From: a virus
Reading direction: 5' to 3' (one strand)
Length of the DNA stretch: 31,182 nucleotides
IMG/VR virus record: IMGVR_UViG_3300027985_000382
Span: 1 to 31,182 of that record
Positions 5,306 through 11,625 of this stretch are shown one piece after another; positions within the stretch are counted from its first letter, which is position 1, and each line of letters begins with the position of its first letter. The notes under the pieces were generated by a model. It worked only from the letters and a program-made list of their open reading frames with translations. It was not told the origin of the DNA and ran no database searches. The translations under genes and the position numbers were made by a program.

Positions 5306-6142
5306 ATGTCGGGACCAGAGCAATTGGGGGTGCCTGCCGGATGGCGGGCAAGCGTGGATGGATGGACGATGTGGCTCAGAGCCGCAGGGCGGACACGCCA
5401 GACAATCGAGACGAGGACCGGACACGTCCGGATGCTGGCCCGGGCCATGGACGGGGCTCCGGCCGAGGTGACCGGGGTGCAGCTGGTGCGCTGGGCATCC
5501 GATCACGACTGGGCACGCGAAACCCGCAGGAGCATCTATAACTCGATCCGGGCGTTCTTCCGCTGGGCGGTCGCCGAAGGCTGGACGGCCACAGACCCAA
5601 CCGGGTCGCTGCCACCGGTGAAATCCGCCCCGCCGCGCCCCCGTCCGGCGCCGGACGCCGCCTACCGGGACGCGCTCCTTCGGGCCGATGAGCGGACTGC
5701 GCTGATCCTGCGGATGGCTGCCGAGGCCGGGCTACGCCGGGCGGAGATCGCCGGGGTGCACCGGACGGACCTGGTCGAGGATCTCGACGGGTGGAGCCTC
5801 CTCGTGCACGGGAAGGGCGAGCGGGACAGGCTGGTTCCTCTCCCTCGAGGCTTGGCGACGACGGTCCGCGGGGCCTGCATGGCCGGCGGCGGATGGATGC
5901 TCCCCTCGATTCACGGTGACCACCTGCAGCCCCGGGCCGTCGGGAAGCTCGCCGCCGAAGTCCTCCCGGAAGGCTGGACCCTCCACACGCTGCGGCACCG
6001 GTTCGCGACGCTGGCCTACCGAGGGTCGGGTGATCTGCTGGCGGTACAGCAGTTGCTCGGACACACGTCACCGACGACGACGCAGCGGTATGTCGCGGTC
6101 GACCAGGGCCGGTTGCGCACGGTGGCAGGGAGTGCCGCCTGA
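5306..6142 (+). CDS. int: Tyrosine-family phage integrase
   Basis: A 278-aa site-specific recombinase for integration and excision. An N-terminal SAM-like core-binding domain (about 15-100, with TIETRTGHVRMLARAM and RRSIYNSIRAFFRWAVAEGW) precedes the catalytic domain with all expected residues: Arg in AEAGLRRAEIAGV, Lys in VHGKGERDR, His-x-x-Arg in LHTLRHRFATL, His in LLGHTSPTTT and the nucleophile Tyr in TQRYVAVD. It has no long N-terminal arm-binding domain, so it is at the short end of the family. It lies 37 bases after the repressor on the same strand, and attP lies within the repressor, so both probably share a transcript. The protein ends AGSAA, a possible protease recognition tail like that reported for integrases of integration-dependent phages. 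Confidence 0.95.
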   Translation: MSGPEQLGVPAGWRASVDGWTMWLRAAGRTRQTIETRTGHVRMLARAMDGAPAEVTGVQLVRWASDHDWARETRRSIYNSIRAFFRWAVAEGWTATDPTGSLPPVKSAPPRPRPAPDAAYRDALLRADERTALILRMAAEAGLRRAEIAGVHRTDLVEDLDGWSLLVHGKGERDRLVPLPRGLATTVRGACMAGGGWMLPSIHGDHLQPRAVGKLAAEVLPEGWTLHTLRHRFATLAYRGSGDLLAVQQLLGHTSPTTTQRYVAVDQGRLRTVAGSAA

Positions 6143-6153
6143 GGACGACGAAA

Positions 6154-6188
6154 GCGCCCCCCAGCCTCGTGGTGAGGTTGGGGGGCGT
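6154..6188. terminator. Strong bidirectional terminator after integrase
   Basis: A 15-bp stem with two G-T pairs around a 5-base loop (GTGGT) lies between the convergent integrase and the 65-aa gene. Its core is CGCCCCCCAGCCTC / GAGGTTGGGGGGCG. It follows the integrase stop by 11 bases and would also stop transcripts from the other side. Confidence 0.85.
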
Positions 6189-6193
6189 CTGTG

Positions 6194-6391
6194 TCAGGCG
6201 AGGTGCTGGAGGAGCCAGTCGGTGGTGAGTCCGTCGGGCGCTTCGGCCCATTCGCGGTGTCCGGGCCGGTCGAGGCTGACGAGGGTGGGTCCGTCGGTGC
6301 ATCCGATGGCGGTGACGGGGCCGGTGGGGGTGGTGGCGGTGATGCGGGCCATGCCGGTGGGGGCGATCTGGGTGGTGGTGATGGTGGGCAT
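6194..6391 (-). CDS. Small hypothetical protein, 65 aa
   Basis: Not recognised. The ATG at 6391 has a good GAGAGGAA ribosome-binding site. The sequence starts MPTITTTQIAPTGMARITAT and is a Thr-rich, probably all-beta small protein ending in a helix (TTDWLLQHLA). It is a single-gene unit, divergent from the three-gene plus-strand cassette and convergent with the integrase, closed by the shared terminator. A 14-bp segment of its 5' leader (CTCGGTTGGTGTGC on the plus strand, 6403-6416) is repeated at 3711-3724 in the leader of the early genes, hinting at common regulation. Confidence 0.6.
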   Translation of the reverse strand: MPTITTTQIAPTGMARITATTPTGPVTAIGCTDGPTLVSLDRPGHREWAEAPDGLTTDWLLQHLA

Positions 6392-6423
6392 CGGTGGTTC
6401 CTCTCGGTTGGTGTGCCTCCAGA

Positions 6424-6505
6424 GTGACGGATCACCACCACCATGTCTATGTGATGTAGATCACTGCGGGACTAGTTGCATCATGGTGCCGCATGGGACT
6501 AAACT
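6424..6505 (+). promoter_or_regulatory. Promoter and operator-like repeats for the plus-strand cassette
   Basis: TTGCAT (6476-6481) and TAAACT (6500-6505), 18 bases apart, form a plausible sigma-70-type promoter before the gene at 6536. Upstream are GTGACGGATCAC (6424-6435) and GTGAT-GTAG-ATCAC (6451-6464), two related inverted repeats, and GGGACTA occurs twice (6468-6474 and 6495-6501) flanking the -35. These look like regulator sites in the intergenic space shared with the divergent 65-aa gene. Confidence 0.45.
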
Positions 6506-6535
6506 TTAGACATCAGCAAGGGAGAGGAACCCACG

Positions 6536-6904
6536 ATGTACTACCGACTGCACGACGCGAACCGGGAACACACGATGCTCCTCGACCCCACCACCTGGGA
6601 ATCCCGCCAGTACGGCGCCGAGCGCTACATCATCGACACCGCCACCGGCGAGGAGATCGAGGATGTCCGCCACGGAGTCTCCGCCTGCCGCACCATCGAG
6701 GACCTCGCCGCATACCTCGCACAGACCGGAGTCCCGATGCCCGACGACGCAGTGATCGTCGAGGTATCCGGCCCCCTCTCCGACGACACCGACCACGACG
6801 CCAACCTCGGCGTCAGCCTCAACCTCCCCGACACGCTCGGCGAGATCACCCCCGTCGGCGACTGGTTCTACGAGCTGATCAACGCCGCCTACGACGCCCT
6901 CTGA
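6536..6904 (+). CDS. Acidic hypothetical protein, 122 aa (possible lysogenic moron)
   Basis: Not recognised. The ATG follows GGGAGAGGAA, a strong ribosome-binding site. The protein is very acidic: by hand count about 24 Asp/Glu against 6 Arg and no Lys. It starts MYYRLHDANREHTMLLDPTT and has a compact mix of predicted strands and helices, with DDAVIVEVSGPLSDDTDHD in the middle. It is the first gene of a plus-strand unit with its own promoter, set apart from both the lysis genes and the integrase. Such position and charge fit a gene expressed in the lysogen, for example one that affects host DNA-binding or defence proteins, but that is inference; no family supports it. Confidence 0.7.
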   Translation: MYYRLHDANREHTMLLDPTTWESRQYGAERYIIDTATGEEIEDVRHGVSACRTIEDLAAYLAQTGVPMPDDAVIVEVSGPLSDDTDHDANLGVSLNLPDTLGEITPVGDWFYELINAAYDAL

Positions 6905-6962
6905 CACGACAGGACACCGAGCGCCCGACGACCCGCACATCGACACTCGAGAGGAAAACACC

Positions 6963-7466
6963 ATGACCACCTACATCAGCACCAGTACCGACGAGGTCGA
7001 GATGATCCAGCTCGACGAGAGTCAGGAGGCCTACCTCGACCAGATCATCGCCCTCGACGGGCGCGACCGGATCGTCCTCGAGGAACAGCCCGTCCGCAAC
7101 GGCTCCGGCCGGATCATCGGCTCGCACCTGACGATCACGACCGGGACATGGGAGACGATCCAGGAGGCCGTCACCGCGGCCGCCGAGGATGAGGACGCCC
7201 GGACGGAGCAGGGCCGCGAGGAGGCGGCGCAGGAGGTTGCGCTGGCTGCACTCCAGGAGGCGACCGGGGAACTAGACTACCGCCGCCGCGAGCTCGAGCA
7301 GGCCACGACGGCGGCCGGCCAGGCCCGCACCGCAGTGGACGACGCCACCATAGCCCGCGACGAGGCGATCCGGGCCGCGCTCGACGCCGGCGTGACGGGC
7401 TACCGGCTCGCCCGGATCATCGGCATGTCTACCTCGCAGATCTCCCGGATCGGCGCCCGGCGATGA
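6963..7466 (+). CDS. Coiled-coil protein with C-terminal helix-turn-helix, 167 aa
   Basis: The ATG lies 58 bases after the preceding gene, with GAGAGGAAAA upstream. Residues of about 1-65 are a soluble acidic domain (MTTYISTSTDEVEMIQLDES). About 66-125 form a long charged coiled coil rich in Glu/Ala/Arg. The last 40 residues (AIRAALDAGVTGYRLARIIG, MSTSQISRIGARR) are a helix-turn-helix of the kind found at the ends of resolvases and small regulators. It may therefore be a DNA-binding regulator of its own operon or of the operators at 6424-6464; target unknown. Confidence 0.7.
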   Translation: MTTYISTSTDEVEMIQLDESQEAYLDQIIALDGRDRIVLEEQPVRNGSGRIIGSHLTITTGTWETIQEAVTAAAEDEDARTEQGREEAAQEVALAALQEATGELDYRRRELEQATTAAGQARTAVDDATIARDEAIRAALDAGVTGYRLARIIGMSTSQISRIGARR

Positions 7467-7720
7467 CCACCACACAGACCGAGCTCACCGGCGCCGAGGT
7501 GGCTGACATCGTCGTCGCGCTCGAGGAGGCGGCCCGGGAGTACGAGGCTCGGGCCGCGGATGCCCGTGACGAGCAGGCTGAGAACGAGCGCTGGGGGTAT
7601 CTGCTGGCTGCCGCCGCGCAGGAGGCCGATTCCGTCTACCGACAGGGCGAGGCGGACCGCCTGTGGGCGCTCGCGGGACGCATCGAGACGGCGGCCCGCG
7701 TGATCATCGAGGACCACTGA
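7463..7720 (+). CDS. Small helical hypothetical protein, 85 aa
   Basis: Not recognised. The ATG overlaps the stop of the helix-turn-helix gene by four bases (ATGA), so the two are coupled. It is almost entirely helical and Glu/Ala-rich (VALEEAAREYEARAADARDE, then EADRLWALAGRIETAARVII), without metal or membrane motifs. Its 3' end runs antisense into the end of the truncated tail-like gene at 7636-7911. Confidence 0.65.
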   Translation: MTTTQTELTGAEVADIVVALEEAAREYEARAADARDEQAENERWGYLLAAAAQEADSVYRQGEADRLWALAGRIETAARVIIEDH

Positions 7721-7911
7721 GGCGGAGGCGAGGGCCTGCCGCGCTGCGCCCGGTGGGTGGCGGCAGCCCATCCGGTCGCACCGATCGCGGTCCGGGCGAG
7801 GATTGTCGTCTCCGATGTGCCGTCCTCCGAGTAGGCGATGTAGTCGGTGGCGGCCGACGTCGGAAAGACCGCGTCGAGCGCCTGCTGCGAGGCTGCGATG
7901 GTGAGTCCCAT
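7636..7911 (-). CDS. Truncated tail-protein-like gene
   Basis: The first 50 residues (MGLTIAASQQALDAVFPTSA ... TTILARTAIGATGWAAAT) resemble the N-terminus of small phage structural proteins of the type found near actinophage tail or lysis genes, in which a LARTAIGATGW-like segment is followed by further beta strands. Here, after AAAT, the frame enters DNA antisense to the 85-aa gene and becomes a low-complexity Arg/Ser/Pro stretch, ending at 91 aa. The ATG has a strong AGAGGAG site and follows the previous gene by 12 bases, so it is probably still translated. Best read as a 3'-truncated gene at a recombination joint; a genuine 91-aa protein is less likely. Confidence 0.5.
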   Translation of the reverse strand: MGLTIAASQQALDAVFPTSAATDYIAYSEDGTSETTILARTAIGATGWAAATHRAQRGRPSPPPQWSSMITRAAVSMRPASAHRRSASPCR

Positions 7912-7923
7912 GATGGGCTCCTC

Positions 7924-8085
7924 TCACTGATTGGTTTGGGTGGCGGCCCGCCCGCTTCCCTCGGTACGGGCCGCCGTCGCGTCCCAGCCGGCAGGGCCTA
8001 GGACACGCCTGATCTGGTCACATGCCGCACACACGCCCGGGGGGCAGAGCGTCGGCGGCAGATACCAGTCAGTCTTCGGGGCCAT
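7924..8085 (-). CDS. Small Cys-rich hypothetical protein, 53 aa
   Basis: From the ATG at 8085, which overlaps the previous gene's end by 17 bases, the product begins MAPKTDWYLPPTLCPPGVCA and has three Cys in CPPGVCAAC, then an Arg/Thr-rich tail. The Cys cluster could bind a metal together with a further ligand. It lies between another Cys-pair protein and the truncated tail gene, in the same transcript as the lysis genes. The start is uncertain because the ribosome-binding site is weak. Confidence 0.45.
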   Translation of the reverse strand: MAPKTDWYLPPTLCPPGVCAACDQIRRVLGPAGWDATAARTEGSGRAATQTNQ

Positions 8086-8311
8086 CGATCTGGTCCGCGC
8101 GGGACTGGAGCGAGGCGGCGTACTCACGCAGCGCCTGGGTGTAGCGCGGATCCCTCAGGTGGGTCGCCAGATGGTCGGAGTACTCCTGGCCGGAGACCGT
8201 GACGACCACGCAGCCGCCATCATCGAGAGCGCCGAACCCGTGTGCCGTCTCCCCAGTCATCTCCAACTCGACACGCTGGTTGCAGACCGGGCACGCGATG
8301 GATGCGTTCAC
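8069..8311 (-). CDS. Small zinc-ribbon-like protein, 80 aa
   Basis: The GTG start at 8311 overlaps the stop of the holin gene as GTGA. The N-terminus carries CPVC (residues 7-10) in a short beta context, followed by a further Cys near 34 and His residues in DHLATHLRDP, which together could form a zinc site. The C-terminal half is helical (YTQALREYAASLQSRADQID). It lies downstream of the holin in the lysis operon; no lysis role is established. Not assigned to a family. Confidence 0.6.
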   Translation of the reverse strand: MNASIACPVCNQRVELEMTGETAHGFGALDDGGCVVVTVSGQEYSDHLATHLRDPRYTQALREYAASLQSRADQIDGPED

Positions 8312-8535
8312 GATTCCCCCTGGCCATTGATGGGCGTGTTAGATGCGGCAGTGAGACCCAACCCGGTACCGAGGAACGCGAACACGGACAGGGCGATGGT
8401 CAGCCACATGGGCTGCCCGAGGTCGGCGGCGGAGAAGCCGACCTGGGTTCCGCCGAGCAGCAGCCCGACGATCGCGTACGTCTGGTAGAGGATGCCTCTG
8501 GCCTTCGGCGGCAGGGCGACGATGTTCGTGGTCAT
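8308..8535 (-). CDS. Holin, two transmembrane helices, 75 aa
   Basis: Residues of about 12-33 (ILYQTYAIVGLLLGGTQVGF) and 42-64 (WLTIALSVFAFLGTGLGLTA) are two membrane helices joined by a short GQP turn, with a polar tail (SNTPINGQGES). Length, the two-helix plan and position just downstream of the endolysin fit a small actinophage holin that opens the inner membrane so the endolysin can reach the wall. The ATG at 8535 overlaps the previous stop (ATGA), which selects this start over a longer frame from 8715. Confidence 0.75.
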   Translation of the reverse strand: MTTNIVALPPKARGILYQTYAIVGLLLGGTQVGFSAADLGQPMWLTIALSVFAFLGTGLGLTAASNTPINGQGES

Positions 8536-9137
8536 GGTGTGGGTGTCTCCTCGGTTGGAAGGTCGGTGATGAGCCAGCGGGACTCGGTCTGCCCGTCTGC
8601 CGCGCCGCCAGTGACGGTGCAGCGAACGAGGTCCCCCTCGACGGAGAGGGCCCAGTAGTCGACCCGCAAGCGGGAGCAGATCGCGTCGGTGTAGACGGGC
8701 GTCTCGTCCCACCACAGCTCAGGCAGCGGCGTCGGGGTGACTGGCGTTGGTGTTGGTGTTGGGGTGGGTGATGCCGTCCACCCGTCCGGGATCGTGTCCG
8801 CCGTCGCGTCGACCGTCGGGGCGGTGTGCGGCAGGGGGGTTGGGGTGATGGCTGGGCGGGTGCAGCATCGGTCCGTCGCGGTCGTCCGCACCACCGGCTC
8901 AGGTGCCGGCGACGCACTGCCCGGCGGCGTCGGGGTGGCGCTGGCAGTCTGGTGCGGCTTGACGGACTGGGACAGGATCGTTGGGATCGGCTCCGGGCCG
9001 CCCCAATCGTCCGTCGCCGGGGCCGCCGGCCACGCGAGGATCGCGCCGGAGATCGGCGTCGCTACCGCCAGTCCCCAGAAGAGGCCCGCGCGGATGGGGC
9101 GGGCCTGCCACCAGGACCAGTGCTGCCACCCTGCCAC
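8532..9137 (-). CDS. Membrane-anchored Pro/Thr-rich lysis-region protein, 201 aa
   Basis: The N-terminus (AGWQHWSWWQARPIRAGLFW, then GLAVATPISGAILAWPA) is one membrane helix or uncleaved signal anchor. Residues of about 40-145 form an extended Pro/Thr/Ser linker with PTPTPTPTP runs, the kind that spans a cell wall. A C-terminal domain of about 55 residues holds two Cys (AICSRLR and LVRCTV) that may form a disulfide outside the cell. The GTG start is one base from the end of the endolysin gene. It could be a spanin-like or wall-spanning lysis accessory, or an exported surface protein; the family is not recognised. Confidence 0.6.
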   Translation of the reverse strand: MAGWQHWSWWQARPIRAGLFWGLAVATPISGAILAWPAAPATDDWGGPEPIPTILSQSVKPHQTASATPTPPGSASPAPEPVVRTTATDRCCTRPAITPTPLPHTAPTVDATADTIPDGWTASPTPTPTPTPVTPTPLPELWWDETPVYTDAICSRLRVDYWALSVEGDLVRCTVTGGAADGQTESRWLITDLPTEETPTP

Positions 9138-9138
9138 G

Positions 9139-10329
9139 TCACACCTGTGACTCGGGCGGCTCGTCCACCGCGACGACGTCGAGCGGGTTGCCGTACTTGT
9201 CGAGGCCGAGCGCCCTGAGGATCAGGATGGTCTGGTCTTCGAGACGCTTGGTGCGGTCGTCGATGAACTTGAGCTTCTCGTTGTCGGCCACGGTGAACTC
9301 CTCAGTGGTGTCGTCCGGCAGTGTTCCGCCGGTGATGGTGAGTACGCCGCGGGCGATGGCCGCCGCGACGTCGTCGATGTGCGCGTGCCCCCATGCGGCC
9401 TGCTCTGCCCGGTCGTGTGGCCAGCACTCGACGAGGCACGCCGAGGCCGTCGTCTTGCGGAGCATGTATAGCTCGGACCGGTCACGGGTTCCGCCACCGG
9501 CCCACGGCACGACAGCATTGACCTCGGTGTAGATCGCCTTCGCCAGCGCCATGCTGCGGCCGGTGCCGGTATAGAACGCGGACGGGCCGACCGCGCCGCC
9601 GGCGTCCGTATGGATGTCGACGTGAAGGTCAGCGTTGAGCGCGTTGCTGGCGTTCGCCATCTGCGCGAGCTGATCCGAGTCGGACAGGTTGTCGTCGCCT
9701 GTGATGACGACGAACGCCTCCTGCCCGGCGGCGTTGAGCAAGTCGGCCGTCTTGCGGGCGATGAGCCGGCAATGCGCCTGCTCGGTGTCGCCCGCCTTGC
9801 ACGGGTTGTGCTCCTGCGACGAGGGGCTGAGAACGATGCGCATGGGCGCCTCCCGGTCGTACTGTGTGAGGTCGTATTTGTCGATCAGGGCGAGGATCTT
9901 GGTCGCGTAGGCCGGGTCGGTGGCGTAGATCCCAGCCATGGCCCGGGCGAACCCCTCGGCGTCGGAGGCGGCGAACGCCTTGTCGTAGAGTCCGCGGTGG
10001 GTCAGGTACCAGCCGTGGCCGAGGTAGCCGGCCAGATCGGACGGGAACGCGAGGAACACGGCGTCCACGGTCGTCCACGCGCCGTCGAGGTACTCCCCGG
10101 TGGCCTTGCTGATCTCCCCGTTGCTGTGCGGGTTGTCCGTCACGCCAGCCTTCGTGGTGGTGCTGGCCTTGATGCCGTGGTGTGCGTGGCCCTTCACAGC
10201 GAGGATCGACGTGCCCCGGCCGGACTCGAGCAGCCCCTGCGCCAAGCTGACAGACGCGGGCACCCCGTAGCGGGCCCGCTCCGCCTGGGCGTGCGGCACG
10301 TGTGCGGCGATGTACTCCTCCGGCGTCAC
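9139..10329 (-). CDS. Endolysin: glucosaminidase plus N-acetylmuramoyl-L-alanine amidase
   Basis: From the GTG at 10329 (site GGGAGGTGG upstream, overlapping the previous stop as GTGA) the product has 396 residues. The first domain (about 5-150) is a FlgJ/glucosaminidase type, with SLAQGLLESGRG carrying the catalytic Glu, HHGIKAS, and a Tyr/Trp-rich second half. The second domain (about 165-320) is an Amidase_3-type zinc amidase starting RIVLSPSSQEHNPC, with DLHVDIHTDAGG and the late Glu in LVECWPH. The tail is short, charged and probably helical. Two wall hydrolases of different specificity (glycan and peptide-stem amide) in one chain are well suited to an actinobacterial wall. No signal peptide, so export depends on the holin. 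Confidence 0.9.
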   Translation of the reverse strand: MTPEEYIAAHVPHAQAERARYGVPASVSLAQGLLESGRGTSILAVKGHAHHGIKASTTTKAGVTDNPHSNGEISKATGEYLDGAWTTVDAVFLAFPSDLAGYLGHGWYLTHRGLYDKAFAASDAEGFARAMAGIYATDPAYATKILALIDKYDLTQYDREAPMRIVLSPSSQEHNPCKAGDTEQAHCRLIARKTADLLNAAGQEAFVVITGDDNLSDSDQLAQMANASNALNADLHVDIHTDAGGAVGPSAFYTGTGRSMALAKAIYTEVNAVVPWAGGGTRDRSELYMLRKTTASACLVECWPHDRAEQAAWGHAHIDDVAAAIARGVLTITGGTLPDDTTEEFTVADNEKLKFIDDRTKRLEDQTILILRALGLDKYGNPLDVVAVDEPPESQV

Positions 10330-10463
10330 GGCACCCACCTCCCGGCAACGGTCTTCGGCGCCTGCAGCTCGCGCACCTGGTCGGTCAGCCGGGCAATCAT
10401 GGAGCCCTGGCTGATCACCAACTTCTCCAGACACTCCAGACGGACCTCGACGGGTTCAGGCAT
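10326..10463 (-). CDS. 45-aa helical protein before the endolysin
   Basis: A short gene starting MPEPVEVRLECLEKLVISQG with a GAGGAG ribosome-binding site, ending at a GTGA overlap with the endolysin start. It reads as one continuous amphipathic helix (EVRLECLEKLV, then MIARLTDQVRELQAP), likely an oligomeric coiled coil. No membrane segment. Translational coupling to the endolysin suggests a part in lysis or in setting endolysin level, but nothing more specific is visible. Confidence 0.55.
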   Translation of the reverse strand: MPEPVEVRLECLEKLVISQGSMIARLTDQVRELQAPKTVAGRWVP

Positions 10464-10481
10464 CACGGACTCCTCTCGTCC

Positions 10482-10658
10482 TCATGGTGTGGGGGTCGGT
10501 GCGGTCTCACGGTTCACCCGTCGGGCCCGATCCACGGGCGCCGGCGACCGGTCATGCACTGCCGACTCGACCGGGCGAGGTGCCTGCGCCGGCGTCGGCT
10601 CGGCGGCCAACACGAGCCCGAGGAAGGCGGCGCACACGGCGTCCCGGGCCGGGTGCAT
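10482..10658 (-). CDS. 58-aa protein with signal-peptide-like start
   Basis: The ATG shares its A with the stop of the preceding gene (TGATG at 10658-10660). The peptide begins MHPARDAVCAAFLGLVLAAE, a short positively charged start and hydrophobic stretch, followed by PTPAQA and then a Pro/Arg-rich hydrophilic tail. A cleaved or lipoprotein-like secreted peptide is possible (a Cys lies inside the hydrophobic part at residue 9). In the lysis cassette a small exported protein might be a spanin-type element, but this is position-based. Confidence 0.5.
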   Translation of the reverse strand: MHPARDAVCAAFLGLVLAAEPTPAQAPRPVESAVHDRSPAPVDRARRVNRETAPTPTP

Positions 10659-11146
10659 CAGTCGTCCTCTTCGAGGATCCCGGCCCTGTCGAGCGCCTGG
10701 TCGATCATCTGCCGGAGCGTCTGGTGGCGCTGCTCGACGTGCTGGAGGATCGCGGCGTGGTCCACGTCGGCCTTATCCTGCGCCTCGCTGAGCTTGATCA
10801 CGATGTGCTGGTCGCCGTCGTGGCGGGCAGTCCGCTCCTCGCGGAGCTCGGTGCGCATCTGCGACATGTCCGTCCGCATCTGCGACATGTCCGTCCGCAG
10901 CCCACGCGTGTCCTCGACGAGCTGGTCGATCTTGTCCGCGAGCGACTTCCCCGAGTTCGGGTGCAACTGGTGGTCGGCCCTGGTCAGCAACTCGACCATC
11001 TGAGCAACCTGCTCGAGCTGATCGGCCTTCATGTCGCGGAGCGTCTTCACACCCCACGCGATCACGCCGCCGATCATGGTCAGGATCGCGACCGTTGCCC
11101 CCGTCCAGGCGGTGATCAGCCCGGCGTCCCAGTCCGGCGGCGTCAT
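10658..11146 (-). CDS. Membrane-anchored coiled-coil protein (DUF2746-like), 162 aa
   Basis: Starting at the ATG at 11146, a short extracellular-type N-terminus (MTPPDWDAGLITAWTG) leads into one membrane helix (ATVAILTMIGGVIAWGV), followed by a long charged coiled coil. The middle contains a perfect tandem duplication, TDMSQMR twice, from a 21-bp DNA repeat at 10855-10896. This plan matches actinophage DUF2746-type lysis-region proteins; the family match is from memory. A GTG at 11200 could extend the N-terminus by 18 residues. It is the first gene of the lysis block after the tail genes. Confidence 0.65.
   Translation of the reverse strand: MTPPDWDAGLITAWTGATVAILTMIGGVIAWGVKTLRDMKADQLEQVAQMVELLTRADHQLHPNSGKSLADKIDQLVEDTRGLRTDMSQMRTDMSQMRTELREERTARHDGDQHIVIKLSEAQDKADVDHAAILQHVEQRHQTLRQMIDQALDRAGILEEDD
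10855..10896. repeat. 21-bp perfect tandem duplication in coding region
   Basis: Two identical 21-bp units (10855-10875 and 10876-10896) encode TDMSQMR twice in the coiled coil of the membrane protein at 10658-11146. A seven-residue unit equals one heptad, so the duplication lengthens the coil without breaking its register. Confidence 0.9.
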
Positions 11147-11253
11147 GCGGCGGCGTCCATTTGTGATGGTCCTCTCATCAGGCCGCCCTGCCAGATGCAC
11201 CCACCTGAGGGCACCATGTGGAAGACAGCCAGGTTCAACCGGGGGAAAGAAAC

Positions 11254-11625
11254 ATGTCCGATCAAGAGCTCCAGCCAGCCCACATGACCGCAGTTGCCAC
11301 GACGGGTAAGGGATGGCAGCACCACACCGGAACCGCGCTCGGGGTTACCGGCCTCGCGATGCTGTGGTGCCTGCAGTACGGCGGGTGGATCCCGCTCGTC
11401 TACACGTCGCGGTTCCTGGTTTGGATGGCGAAGGCCGCAATCGGCCTCGGCCTTGTCGGCATCGTTCTGCTGTTCATCCCGGTGATCGGGTGGGTGATCC
11501 TCGCCGCGATGCTGATGCACCGCCACGGGCAGAAGCAGATCGTCCGCGAACTCCGCCGCCAGGACGGCCACCCGTCGATCTGGCGGCCGTGGGGCGCCGA
11601 CTGGATCAAGGCCCGCCGCGCCTAG
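11254..11625 (+). CDS. Plus-strand membrane protein, 123 aa (moron candidate)
   Basis: An isolated plus-strand gene among minus-strand genes, with GGGGGAAAG before the ATG at 11254. The protein has a polar start (MSDQELQPAHMTAVATTGKG), a first hydrophobic segment (TALGVTGLAMLWCLQYGGWI) and a second, long one (AAIGLGLVGIVLLFIPVIGW, then VILAAML), followed by a basic cytoplasmic tail with RHGQKQIVRELRRQDGHPS. Its TAG stop lies in CTAG, which also holds the stop of the convergent lectin gene. Gene orientation and an own ribosome-binding site suggest expression outside the late operon, as for genes that change the host surface or exclude other phages; that function is inference. Confidence 0.7.
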   Translation: MSDQELQPAHMTAVATTGKGWQHHTGTALGVTGLAMLWCLQYGGWIPLVYTSRFLVWMAKAAIGLGLVGIVLLFIPVIGWVILAAMLMHRHGQKQIVRELRRQDGHPSIWRPWGADWIKARRA

